64,000 nt of DNA from Azolla caroliniana (lineage: Eukaryota; Polypodiophyta). A program made the position numbers and the translations under genes. Below, piece after piece: positions 49,376-61,673 of this stretch (positions are counted from its first letter, which is position 1; each line of letters opens with the position of its first letter). The notes under the pieces are model-generated. The model saw only the letters and a program-made list of their open reading frames with translations, did no database searches and was not told the DNA's origin. Location of the stretch: the NCBI GenBank assembly GCA_043228905.1, contig JBHGNT010000001.1, positions 6,324,001-6,388,000 of the forward strand, in the 5' to 3' direction.

Positions 49376-50772
49376 GTAATGAATCTCCACCCTTCTTTCT
49401 TCTTAATCTCTGCATACATACATATGTGCGCCCGCCCGTGAGTGCATGGGTGTGTTTCTTCTACCTCCCCTGTTTTTCCCGTCTTCTATGTCTTAACTTC
49501 CATATCTAGTTAGGTTTCTTTTTAAAACTTTTAACTTTCGAGTTTCTAGCAAAGTGAAAAGCATTAGAAGTAAACAATTTTAATAAAAAATTAATCATAA
49601 AAAACACGTTTTCAACCAAAAGAAAAAAAATTCATTTTAATCAAGTTCTAACTGGCAAAGAAGAAAAAGAAAAACAATTTAATCCAGTAAGAAAAACAAA
49701 AACAAAAGAATTGGGTCAAGTAAGCCACACGAAAACAAGAAATTAATGGAAAACACATGTTTTTTTAAACGAGGATTGCTTGTGTTTGTAAATATCCTTT
49801 TTATTTTATAGTTTTCCTACCTTCTGTATGTCATTATAGATGGTGTTGAAAACCTGAACTTGTATATATGTTATTGTTGGCTTCAGTGAATGAAATGTTG
49901 CTCTTTGTTGAATGAGGTCTCATGAATGTAGACCATTGTGTGAAATGGCACCAGTGGTGAAGGAATTTAATAACTGAAGTGAAATGCTGCTCTTTTTTTA
50001 TTAGGGTTACATCAATGTAGAACGTTAGAATAAAGGATTGAAACTAATCAAAATTTGATTTGGAAACAAAAAATAGTGAACAACTTTTGAAAAGAAGGAA
50101 GATGAGATGCCACCGAAAAGAAGAAAGATGAGATGCCTTTGAATAAGAAAACTTAAAAGGATTGAAACTTCCGAGTATGCGATATGGAAACAAAAAATGG
50201 TGAAAAAACATGATCTCTTTTGGTGAATATGAAACTCTGCTGGTAGGATATTACTCTTGTAGTTAAAGAATAGATTGAAACTACCGAAATGTGATGTAGC
50301 AACAAAAATGAAATATGATCTCACCAGGTTCTAAATTATGGCTCTTTTGCTTGATTTTTGTCCATATAGTTAAAGAGGGTGAAAAAGAACGGGTTAATTT
50401 AAAAGAGAAAATATAAAGACCCTCAGAAATCCTTTTGGAATCAAAGATGCAAGGATTCAATGCCTTTCTTATGATATCGTAATGATAGACAATTCAAGAT
50501 AATTTTGGAAATCATTATTGTTGCAGTTAATGCACATTTTTACACCTTAACTAAATTTTGATGTTTTTTAAGTTTTATTACCTTTATTGTATGATAATCA
50601 AATTATCTAAAATAAAAATATTCCTCAAATAAAAGCGATTTATTTTTTCTGAATTGACTATGCACTCAAGTTCTTTGTTCACGTAGAATGTGTATATCCA
50701 TGATATACATGAGTTCAAATGACTTTTTCAATGAAGGGTTTGAAATGATATAAACCTTTAACATTTTTTCAG
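49376..50772 (+). other. Inferred 5' leader intron of TPK
   Basis: The stretch from the donor after 49375 to the acceptor at 50772 is A/T-rich with no exon-like frame. It contains an imperfect repeat at about 49900-50300 (variants of GAAATG(C)TGCTCTTT and GGAAACAAAAAATGGTGAA). Confidence 0.4.
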
Positions 50773-50792
50773 ACTAACAAGAAGAAGCGAAA

Positions 50793-53700
50793 ATGAATTT
50801 GAAGTACCATAACTCTGGATTTCTTCAGTTTGACAAGATTGATGAAATCAGTGGTTCTTCTAATGACAATATGTATGCACTTGTGATCTTAAACTATAAA
50901 TTGCCATTGCTTACTTTATCTTTATGGAAGAAAGGTTGGTTTATTGATTTGATTTTATGTTTATGTTTTAGGAACATACACTTCTTATGAAGATTCTCTT
51001 ATTATATAGTTATCGTGCCTTGCAGCATGTTTCCGAATATGTGCTGATGGGGGTGCAAATCAGCTGTATGACTCCCTCCCAAAATACATTTCTTGTGATG
51101 ATCCTGTTCAACTAAGAACTCAGTATGTCGATCTTTCATTTTTTCTTGTAGATCTGATAGATCTAAATTACAATTAAAGAAACTTGGAAGAAACTAAAGC
51201 AAGCAGATTAACTAACTTGCTTGAACAATATAAACCTAATGAAAATGTAACAAAAAGGTCTTGTCAAGATAAATAACCAATAATTATGCAAGTTCAACAT
51301 ATAATAATTATTCAAGCTAAAACCTTTCTTTTATATAAAAACTTGCATGCATGAGTAAAGAAGCAATTATCAACATATAATGAAACTTTTTGAATTATTA
51401 CAAAACTTGTTAATTTATGACATTGAGAAACTTATTTGCTCCATGATTCCCACTAAAATCTTTCTTCCTATAATGAAAAATCTCGGAAACATTTGTTTTG
51501 GTTCAGTTAGAGGTATATTTGGTGATTACATTCATTGTTGGACATAGAATCCATTTGCCATGGTATTGCCAATGTTGTTCGATTTTTTTTTTAAATGAAT
51601 GAATATTAGAAATTTGAAAGCCTTTCTAGAAAAATTGAATCTCCCTATTGTTTCTGAAAATTAATAAGCAATTAGTGATAACGATCACTATTTTAGTCAG
51701 GCGATACTTTGATACTGGTCAAAATCTAACACTATATTGCTCTTGAATCAGCTCCTTCTTTAGGGTCTCTTCTAGAGTGATGTCAGCTGGTAGGACCTTC
51801 AAAGAAAATGATCCAATCAAGACTATAAAAAACAACTTTGTAAATTTGTTGCTCGATTTAATCTTTATTATCTTGTTAAGTGTCGTAGCACTCATTTTTA
51901 ATGCCTCTTAAGGAGACACTGATACCATCTTTCCTTTCTTACTCATAAGCACGCAAACATCTAGATTGAGCTTAATCCCTTAAAGTAGGCTGAATAATCT
52001 ACTTAGCTCCTTTTTCTCTATTTACGTGTTTCTTTTGCCTGTTTATGCATTATATACTGCCTTCTTATCACAGGTATAAACCAGATGTTATCAAGGGTGA
52101 TTTAGACTCAGTACGTCCAGAAGTCCGAAAATTCTATGAAGAATTAGTATGTCATTCCCATACCATTTTTTTAGTTTGTATTTCTCAATATTTTAATCAT
52201 AAACTTGAAACTCTTGGCTTTTTTCAGATTTTTTTCCTCATAAAATTGTACTTATTCTAGTTTACTTCACTTCTATATTTGATGAACACTTTGAAACCAT
52301 GTTCCATTGTTAACAATTCCAAAATTGATGAGGATTTAAGTATCTATTAATCATGGGCTCCATAATGTCTTGGGTTCTTGGTGTAAACTTAGCATCTCTC
52401 AATCATAGATATGATCGACCATGATAATGTCTTGGGTTCTTGGTGTAAACTTAGCATCCCTGAATCCTAGATATGGCCGAGCATGGCTTGCTTATATTAA
52501 CTTGGTTTGGCAAGTCAGCTATCCTTAGATGTGTTTTTATATTTCTCTGATGTGAAAGATGATGGTGTGGTTGCATTGCAGAAAATTTGGTTAATATTTC
52601 CGAAATTCCCAAATTTTAAGGTTATCTTTGGCAAATATTACTCTGAACTTCCATATTTTACTGTACAATGTTGAGCTAAATTTTAAGCATATCTTTGCAA
52701 ATATTACTTTGAGCTTCCATATTTTACTGTCTAAAAGTTAAAAAAACATTGTTGTAAATATAGCCCAAAGATCGTTCAGAATCTTTTAAAAATAGCCATT
52801 GGCCTATAAATAAAATAGCCCCCATTGGTTTTTCCTTGATTACTCTTAACAGCCATATTTACTGTAAAACATTGGGCTAAAAATTTAAAAAAACATTGAC
52901 ATTGTAGATATAACCAAAAAAGATGTTTCAAAATCTTTGAGAAACAGCCATTCGGCCATAAATTAAGAGTCCCATTTGTTTTTACTTGATTAATTTTGAT
53001 TTCACAGCGATACTTGAAAGGCAATTTCAATGTGTGAAATCATGTAAAGACGTGAATTTTAACTCGTTCAATTTATGTTTTTCTATAAGAAAACTACACT
53101 TTTCAGTTCAGGATCCTCATAAATCTATCTTCTGGTAAATTCTATTTTTTTGGCAGGGAACCATTATAATGGATGAATCATATGATCAAGATACAACAGA
53201 TCTTCATAAATGTATATCCTATATTAAAGATCAAAATACAAATCTTGATCTAAAAACTGTAAGCTCACTTCAAACTTTGAAGTCTTATTAAGCATGGCAA
53301 TATTAATATCAATCATAAGCAAGGCATAAGAATGAAAATTTACAATGGAGAGTTTCTAATTGTAGATGGGAAATTTGGTTATGAATTCTGTCATGATAAT
53401 AGTCAATCATCAGGAATGTATAAGAATAAAATTTCATGATTAGATTTTTATATTGCAAATGGGAAATTTTGGTTACTCTTTCATTAATAATGCACAAGAA
53501 GGAAATTTTATGATTTAGATTCTCAGGGAAATTTTGGTCGGATTGTAAGTTTCTTATGATTCTTAAGATGGTGGCTCATATTGGGTAGGTTACTTTCCGC
53601 CAGCACAAGTATTGTCTGGGGACAAGTCCAGAAAAAAAGATGCATGAATAATGTCTCTTAAGTTGCGCAAAATGACCTCTGAGAGACCAAACACAAGAAG

Positions 53701-56700
53701 TTACTTCTGAAAATGTGGCCTCATCTTGGAGAAAACTAATAAAAGCTTGTGAGTTCCAAGTACTCAATATTCCCTTAGTCAAGCATGTAGAAACATTGTG
53801 AGCTTAAGGTGGGATGGAAACTTGAACCGTTGAAGCGAGGACATTGGTACAGCACCATCAGTACCATGTGAAAAATAGCCTTTGATGTTGTCAAGGGCAG
53901 TGACCTGGCTGTATGCTTGTCCGCATTTCGACAGGTGCATACATCTAGTTTCCTTGATTATAACAGCACAAAACCAACAGGCACATTGGTCATATAAAAT
54001 AAGATGTTTTTCTTCAAAAGACAATGAATAACTTGCCGCAACCACATTTAATATGTAGGGACAAGTCCAGAAAGAAAGATATATTAATAATGTGTCGTAA
54101 GAGGCCAAAATGGCCCATCAGAGACCAATCATGAGAGGTTATCTCTGAAAATGCTGGCTTTCTCTTATAGAAAACTGGTAAAAGATCATAAGTACCAGAC
54201 ATTCCAATTAGCTAAGCATGTAAAATGTTGCAAGCTTAGATGGATGGAAACTTGTGTTTTTGACAATCTCCAAATTGATGGCTCAATCAAAGATGGAGAG
54301 GATCTCTGTGGTGAAGAAAAACACCTTCAGTGTTGGGCGATGGTGGCCTTTGATTTTGTCAATAACATGGCAATGACCTTGCCATGTGCAGTGGCCTGGC
54401 CACTTGCTTGTCCACACCTTGACCGGCATGTAAATCAAGTTTCCATGATTGTAGGACTCACCCAATAAGCCAGATATCCGGAATGTACATGGCCAAATAA
54501 AATACCATTCCTTACAGAAGCAATGAATTCATACACACCTCTTTAACTTGCTGTCTCCACTGGAACTGTATCGATAACTCGCTGCAAGCATAACTATATG
54601 GGCACACGTCCAGAAAGAAAGATCCATGAACGTCTCTTAAAGTGATGAATTATGGCCTATGATAGACCAAACAAAGAGTTATCATTTGGAAGCGTTGTTC
54701 TCATCTTGAAGAACACTAGGAAAACATCATATTCCAAGTACCAGATATTCCAGTGAGCCAACCATGTAAAATGTTACAAGCTTTGAAAGATCTCCAATTT
54801 GGTGGGTCAATCCAACATGGACAGCGTTTCTGAAACAGGGAAAATGCGCTAGGTTTTGGGTGATAACAGCCTTTTTTGTCAATAGCACAGGCTGTGACCC
54901 AATCACTGCTTGTCACACCTTGATAGGAGCATAAAGTCAGTTGTCTTGATTTAATAATACAATTCAATCAACAGTCAAGATATCCCATCCATACATTGTG
55001 AGAGAAGAATAAGAAGTTCCTTAAAGAGGCGATGAATTCTTCTGCACAGACCTTTTGATTCTGTGTTTGAATGTTCCCGACACAGGCCCATTAGCTACCT
55101 GCAAATGAATGCCAATCCTCAACCAGGGTCCATCTTATAATGAAAGCACCAGGGAACATACACACTCTTTTATAGATTCAAATTCCACTCCATTATTCTC
55201 TTGCAGTATAAATGTGGCGTGGTAGTACTAAAATTAGATTCAAAGAAAACTCGACACCACTCTGCAGCTAAAATTTACATACAAAAGCTGGGATATCAAC
55301 TGCGACAAGATGCGAGAAATCCAGTTAAAAGATGTACATATTTTCACAGAGTGTTTAGAAGATTTTAGAAATTTCTTCCATTGACTCAAATCAAGATTTC
55401 TTTTTCTAGACTTGAGGGTTGATCAAGATAGGAAAAGTATGGGAACAAACTCTTAACAAACCCACGTAGGCCAATGGTTTACAACCTCATTGAAGTCTTC
55501 AAGCCTTACCCTGCCTGTGAGCAAAGGATGGGGAGTGCATGTTTGGCAGATGAAACATGATATGACCGATATATGAGCAAAACATGATGCACTTCCATCC
55601 TCAAGTGTCACTTTGCTTGCATTTCTCGACCATATAATAATTATTCCAACCTGCTTGATATCTAGATTCATAGCATTCATTCCACCCGTTTGTTGATGGG
55701 ACATTCAAGCTTTGCACCTCTTGTTTTGGTTCTCCCTTGCCTTTTATTTCATCATTTTTGTTTTGTCCATATTAACAATTAACCCAGTGATCTGACAGAA
55801 TGTGTCCAATACATCAAGTGTTGCATATCATCCAAATTATATGAGAATAACCACTATCCATTTTCAATTGGCACTTAACTTGCTCACACAATTGTGCTAC
55901 AACTGCTCTATACTCAAATGGCATTCCAATCTCTATCATTCTTTTGCAAAGCTCACTCCTTGGGGCAGTGTCAAAGGTTTCCTTGAAGTTCACAAAACAA
56001 CAAAAATATTGTCTTCCCTTGATGTTTTTTTACAGAAAGAAACTACTTTCCCGTTCATTAGGAGAGAAGTTTTCCCTTGATGTTTACTTTCTTCCACGAA
56101 CGATAACTGTTAGTGTAACGTAATAATTGATAGTTGAATGAACTCTTAGAGAGAGAGAGAGATGTGTTTCTTCGTGAGAAAAAGAGAGAAATTCTCCCTA
56201 AGTGTTGTATAAAAACAAAGCAAATAATATTTTCTAACCCATGTGTTTAAGGCAATGGAACAAGGGAGCATTCTTGTAGTAGGATCAATGGGGGGAAGAA
56301 TGGATCACGAGTTTGGAAATTTTAATGTACTTTTCTCATTCCCGGATCTCCGAATAATCTTGTTGAATGATGAATCTATGATATACCTTCTGGTAAAGGA
56401 GATCTGCCACCATATTCACATTGATAGTGAGTTCGAAGGCCCACACTGTGGGCTAGTACCAATTGGTGCTCCTTCATCCTGCACAACCACAACTGGTCTA
56501 AAGTGGAACTTAGGTATGTGTGAATCGACTCCTAGATATTTTTGTTTTCTTAGCGTTGTATGATACATAGTTGACCTTGAGCATATTTTCTTCGTGGCAT
56601 TTTGATTTTCTTTTCAGATAATACTCCTATGCAATTTGGTGGCCTCATCAGTGTTTGCAACAAAGTCCAAGATAAGGTCGTCACTGTTCAGTCAGATGCT

Positions 56701-56736
56701 AACTTAATTTGGACTATAGCTATTCACCCTAAGTAA
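50793..56736 (+). CDS. TPK1: Thiamin pyrophosphokinase (6 coding exons)
   Basis: Exons 50793-50934, 51026-51122, 52074-52146, 53157-53258, 56252-56513 and 56618-56736 join with consistent phases to 264 residues, the length of plant TPK. The enzyme transfers pyrophosphate from ATP to thiamin, giving thiamin diphosphate and AMP, in the cytosol. Family motifs in order are CADGGANQLYD (residues 53-63), KGDLDS (87-92), DQDTTDL (114-120), GSMGGRMDHEFGN (149-161) and HCGLVPIG in the C-terminal beta domain. A final FGGLI...DANLIWTI segment ends the enzyme. The acidic GDxDS and DQDxTD residues bind Mg-ATP. A TAA in frame 18 bases before the ATG supports this start. Intron 4 is about 3.0 kb and carries a three-copy repeat array. 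The middle motif reads GSMGGR, while many plant homologs have GALGGR. Confidence 0.95.
52368..52489. repeat. 61-bp tandem duplication in TPK intron 3
   Basis: GTCTTGGGTTCTTGGTGTAA at 52368 recurs at 52429, and each copy continues through CTTAGCATC and AGATATG with a few changes. Confidence 0.92.
52620..53010. repeat. Diverged tandem repeats in TPK intron 3
   Basis: GCAAATATTACT(C/T)TGA...TTCCATATTTTACTGT occurs at about 52630 and 52697. A longer unit, with TTAAAAAAACATTG, ATATA(A/G)CC, CAAAATCTTT/CAGAATCTTT, ACAGCCATT and TCCATTTG/CCCATTGG blocks, then repeats at about 52738-52860 and 52888-53000. Confidence 0.75.
53590..55000. repeat. Three diverged tandem copies (about 440 and 543 bp) in TPK intron 4
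   Basis: The anchor GTCCAGAAA(G/A)AAAGAT lies at about 53626, 54065 and 54608. Each copy continues in the same order with an AGAGACCAA(A/T)CA-like block, GAAAA(T/C)..., TCTTGGAGAA-like, GTACCAGATATTCC-like, AAGCATGTA-AA-TGTT-AAGCTT-like, GATGGAAACTTG and a GCTTGTCC-CACCTTGA-AGG block. Divergence is substantial, so the copies are old. Copies differ by insertions in the middle part. I do not recognise the unit as a known transposon. Confidence 0.85.
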
Positions 56737-58585
56737 GCAATAATGACATTAAACATCATTTGACATTTTACATAAAGATTTCAAACACATTTGACATTCT
56801 TTGTTGGAATTGCTAATTGTACTATGAGTTTGTTTCTGTTTAACATTGTTGTCTTTTTAAACGATGTTGCTATGATTTTCAATCTTTGTATTCTGGAAAA
56901 ATGACAATTGCAATGTTGTAATGCCATTTTTTATGACCACAGCATCCTTATTGAGGCTTGGGCCCCCCCAACCTTTTGTGGTGACATAAAAACTCCTGTA
57001 GGTTTTGTATATAGAGAACCTCTTATGATATATGCATGCATGTGATGAAATGAGCCATTTTTCCTACAGACCTATGCCATTCTAAACGTGTTGCACTTTT
57101 TGCAACGTATGTCCAACTTTAATGCTCTTAAATTAGATACATTATTGTGATTGTGACCGAGTTGAATGTGTCATCTTATGGAAGGAGCTACTTCTATATT
57201 TTGATGGCAAAACTTTCTAGAAACAAGCACTATTTCTATTTTTGTAAACCAACTCATGGAGGAAATTGTAATTTAGTTTGAGATGATTGTGTTTTGTTTT
57301 TTCAGTATAATTGATTAATTTTTCCATCGTACTCTCATTGGCATGGAGGCTGCAAATATCCATGATTCGAAAATGTTTTTAGGTCCCTTTCTCCTCATGA
57401 ATGGATGGATGAATTTATGGTTAGCATTAGCTTTGTTTTGGTGGGGTTCTTCTTCTCACCAAAACAGCCATCAAGTTTTGTATTGCTTATGATTTTATAA
57501 TACCAGGGTGTATCTTTTGTTAAAATAAAATAAAATTTTGCCATCGTACTCATGCTTCTCAAACAACATATGAATTAGAATGTCAATTAGGTAAATTGGT
57601 TGATCATTTATGCTTTATTCAAGTGCAATTGATCTTAATAAGCAGCTTGCTGGATTATGTTTTTGAAAAGTGTGTATTGTTGGCACCTGTCGTGAATTAT
57701 TATTGATTTCTTTGTAATGACATAAAAGTTGGATTATTGATTTCCTTATATGGATGCTATATTGGCAAAGGGAAATGGTCATAATTATAGTAATGCATGA
57801 ACGTTGTTTAGTGAGACATTGAAGCATTTGGATGGTAATGAAATCTACATGTGACTTCAAGGGGGTTAATTAAGGTTTCCGCGAGGCCAAAGTAATGTGT
57901 AGGATGGTACTAATTCATCCTAGGTCAAGTTCCATGTACTAACTTCTATCCAAGGACTTGCTTATGTGCATAGGGGTTTGACAAGTCGACTCACATTAGA
58001 TTGTGTGCTTATTAAGCATCTCAATGTGCAAAGAGGGCATTGGAAATCCCCCCTTAGATTATCATGCGGGCTGGTCTTTCCAATCAGTTTTGGTGAAATT
58101 CACTAGGAAACTTTATAAGTGTTTAGGTGGCACTATGAATCTCTCTTTCATTGTATACTCTTTTTGGGGCCCAACAACCTCTCCATTACCAATCAATTCA
58201 CCATCCTTTCTCTAGATTGAAGTGGTACTCAAACCTCATCCCACGGCTCTATTAAAATTCAATGTTCAAGTTGTAACCATGATATCATCTTAATGTACAA
58301 ACTATGAAAGTTGCAACAATTTCAAAGGTGGCATTATGTAAGTCATAATGTTGCAACCTACAAGGTACAACACAACATGTAGATAAATAGTAGATTAGGG
58401 GAAAAATAATGTATTTGATTTGTATGATATGAGATAACATGGTTCTTACAACAAGATGTTTGTCTAAGTGGTTTGATATTCTCCTATACGACATACAACA
58501 ATTTACTCAACCTTTAGCCCTTATGGAAGACTATGGATGATCCTTAATGTCGTTGGTCCCAAGCTTAATGAATAGAGGACATATT

Positions 58586-59243
58586 GTGGTTCCTATGTTC
58601 TTGCTTGTTCCTATTGTGTCACCTCTCTCAATCTTACATTTTGAAATTCATGATGAACAACTCACTAACAATCTTTGTGTACTTCAATCAAACTATTTCC
58701 AAGGCTGATTTGCATAACCTCACCTAACAAATAAACTAAATGTCTCTTGCAATGATTAGGCTAGTTTCAAACAATGTATTCGAAATCAAATAGGAAACGT
58801 ATATAAACTTATGGTTATTTTGAACCTCCACACTTCACACACAATAATATGAGAGACTTGAGATGCCCCACAATGATTTCATATAGATTTGCTAGCTATT
58901 TTAAATAATTCTATGTGGTTCCTATGTTCTTGCTTGTTCCTACTTTGTCACCTCTCTCAATCTTACATTTTGAAATTCATGATGAACAACTCATTGACAA
59001 TCTTTGTGTACTTCAATCAAACTATTTCCAAGGCTGATTTGCATAACCTCACCTAACAAATAAACTAAATGTCTCTTGCAATGATTAGGCTAGTTTCAAA
59101 CAATGTATTCGAAATCAAATAGGAAACGTATATAAACTTATGGTTATTTTGAACCTCCACACTTCACACACAATAATATGAGAGACATGAGATGCCCCCA
59201 CAATGATTTCATATAGATTTGCTAGCTATTTTAAATAATTCTA
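58586..59243. repeat. Near-identical 329-bp tandem duplication
   Basis: Two head-to-tail copies, starting GTGGTTCCTATGTTCTTGC at 58586 and 58915. They differ at only a few bases (for example CTATTGTG/CTACTTTG, CTCACTAAC/CTCATTGAC, GACTTG/GACATG and one extra C). The high identity marks a recent event. Confidence 0.96.
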
Positions 59244-60741
59244 TACAGACTAAGGAGTCTATAATAAATGATACATCATACGATATAGGGAGATTTAATA
59301 CAATCACTTTCTGTATTTAAATACCTAGGTTATGAATATTTCATATACACATCACATCGCCTAATATATTTTTGATATGTATATAAACATTTTCTAAATG
59401 AAGCCCTACATTTGTTGGCTTCAAAAGCTACACCGTTGATATTTTGTTAACTTTAGAACATGTAGTTTTCTCGAGCTGAAAATAGGAAAAAGGTTGCAAA
59501 TGTAAAACATGGGGCGTGGTGCAACAAGTCAACTTGTAATTCGCAACATTAAGGTTGTGGGCCAAGTCTTTACCTTGATGTCATGGTAATTTAGAAACCC
59601 TTTATAAGTTTAGTTTGAGATCATGCACATTACTAGTTTGCTCATGTAAAACCTCCCTTGCAGCATTGACCTAGACCAATTCTTTGATAACACAATGAAT
59701 GAATAAGTTGTGGATGACAATGCAAAGGAGAATGACAATAACACATGAATAAGGGTGAGATAATTTATCAATACTTTTCTTTTTGGATGTGAATAATTGG
59801 ATAAAAGGAACTTTTGCTAAAGATTTGATAACAATAATAATTGCTCTTTGTAGTTAGAATCGATGGCTTTGGTATACAAATTGTAAAGGCGAATGAGCTT
59901 TTTGACAATATTGACTAATGAAGGGTAATGCCATCTTCAACTATTTTGTGTGTGCTAAAGTCATACATTTGTTTTGTTAGATGTCTTCATTTAGTTGGGC
60001 AAGTGTGGTTACATGTGACATGTGTCTTTGGAAATTGGTATTATTTATGGATAGTTGTCACCATGTCGAACCATGAACACAACATATGTCGTATGTTGAG
60101 TGCATGCCATTAACATACTATTCATCAATATCGAGGATTCATCTCAAGAGCTATATTTACTTCCATTTTCAAAAGAATTTTACTTTGTAGAATAGAATCG
60201 ACGGACCGCTCTTCAGGGATGTTCTTTGTCTAGAACAAAGTGAAGGAATCTTCGCATGCCTTCCCCGAGGACATGAAAAATATTTTCAAAGGTAGAAACT
60301 ATTTATGAAAAATCATATCAATTATAATTACGTTAATATTGAAACAAACACGATTCTGTTCAAGGATGAAAAATAACAACAAAAAAGTCACAAAAATAAA
60401 ATGATTGAGGCATTATAAAGATGCTCAAGTGACTAGGAAAAATAGCAAATAGATTTAAAAAGAAAAAATATTCATTCATGGAAGAAGATTAATCCAAAGA
60501 CAAACATGTTTACATTGATGTAAGGGAAAGATTGATCGAATGAGAAACAAATTTAAAGACGTTACATGAATTTGCATGTTTTACCTTTGTGAACATTACC
60601 TTGGTTCCCAAAGGAATGATAAAAATGACTGTGTACTATGGGTAAGGAATCACAATCTTCATCTACATTCTTTTTAAGGCGTAAATAGTATGATTCATTA
60701 CATGTCTCATTAATGAAATGGCATCATGATATTTTACCGTG

Positions 60742-60960
60742 CGAGAGCAAACAATACATTCATGATTGGGCGATTTACTATCATGTGTGCGCATTGCTTG
60801 CATATATCAAATAAACACAACCATCCTAGGTGACAGGCATATCATCATAATATTTCACACTTTTGTTGGTCGAGCAAACAATAATGCATTGATGATTGGC
60901 CAATTTATTTCTGTGCGTGTGAACCACTTACATGTATACACAAGTGGGCACCTCCCTTCA
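60742..60960. repeat. Diverged tandem duplication, period about 130 bp
   Basis: GAGCAAACAATA(A)-(T)GCATT-ATGATTGG(G)C(G/A)ATTTA occurs at about 60746 and 60872. Each copy is followed by TGTG(T/C)G-rich sequence and CTTGCAT/CTTACATGTATA. Confidence 0.75.
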
Positions 60961-61673
60961 AATTCGTACTCACCTACTCATCAACAATGATTTTGGAATT
61001 CATTAATGCATTTATATCTTCTATAGACTTGCACACATGTCATTTTCCCTTCCAAAGAATAACAAAACAAATAGACCTACCATTTAACACTTAATACACA
61101 TCATCTTGGCATAAATAAAACTACATATACGTAGCTCAATGTGAAAATCAATATTGCTCGATCTCAATGATTCCGGAAGAGAGTTCCAAACAATTGTAAT
61201 GGATTTGACATCATGCTTGATCTACTTAGTGTTGAGATGGACAATTTCCATACATTAACAATCCGAAGAAAACAAACCACTTGTGAGAGTTTTGTTTATT
61301 TGCATGTATCTATGTATCCGGAGAAGATGAAAGGAAGATGAAAGGAAGATGAGTCCATAGCTGTTTAATAGAAAATGTCTATTTTTAAACATGTACGTAT
61401 ATACACAACTAGATATCGTCTTTCCGACTTTTTATGACGAGCGCACAAGTAATATCAAAGCCTACTTTATTATCTTCATCGGGATCAAACGAATCGGACT
61501 TTACAAGTAGCATGGTAGGTTAGCAAAGGCGTTTTTAGATGGCAATATTGAAATTAAGGGCAAATGGATATCCTCATTTTTAACAACAAATGTCTACTAG
61601 AACAATAGTGATGACACATGCTCAATGCTTGAGAAAAAGAACAAAGGATTGATCGAGAGGACATTCTTTCCAT

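Larger units (their letters stand above)
56737..61673. other. Intergenic region with local duplications, no gene seen
   Basis: The first part is probably the TPK 3' untranslated region. The rest is A/T-rich without recognisable exons, apart from the tandem duplications listed at 58586-59243 and 60742-60960. Confidence 0.6.

Noticed and set aside
54151-54468. 105-codon plus-strand frame in TPK intron 4
   Set aside because: It lies within the second copy of the intronic repeat, and the other two copies are not open in the same frame.
60210-60290. Short exon-like string (KVKESSHAFPEDMKNIFK) before a GT
   Set aside because: Interrupted by an in-frame stop and without partner exons or a recognisable family.
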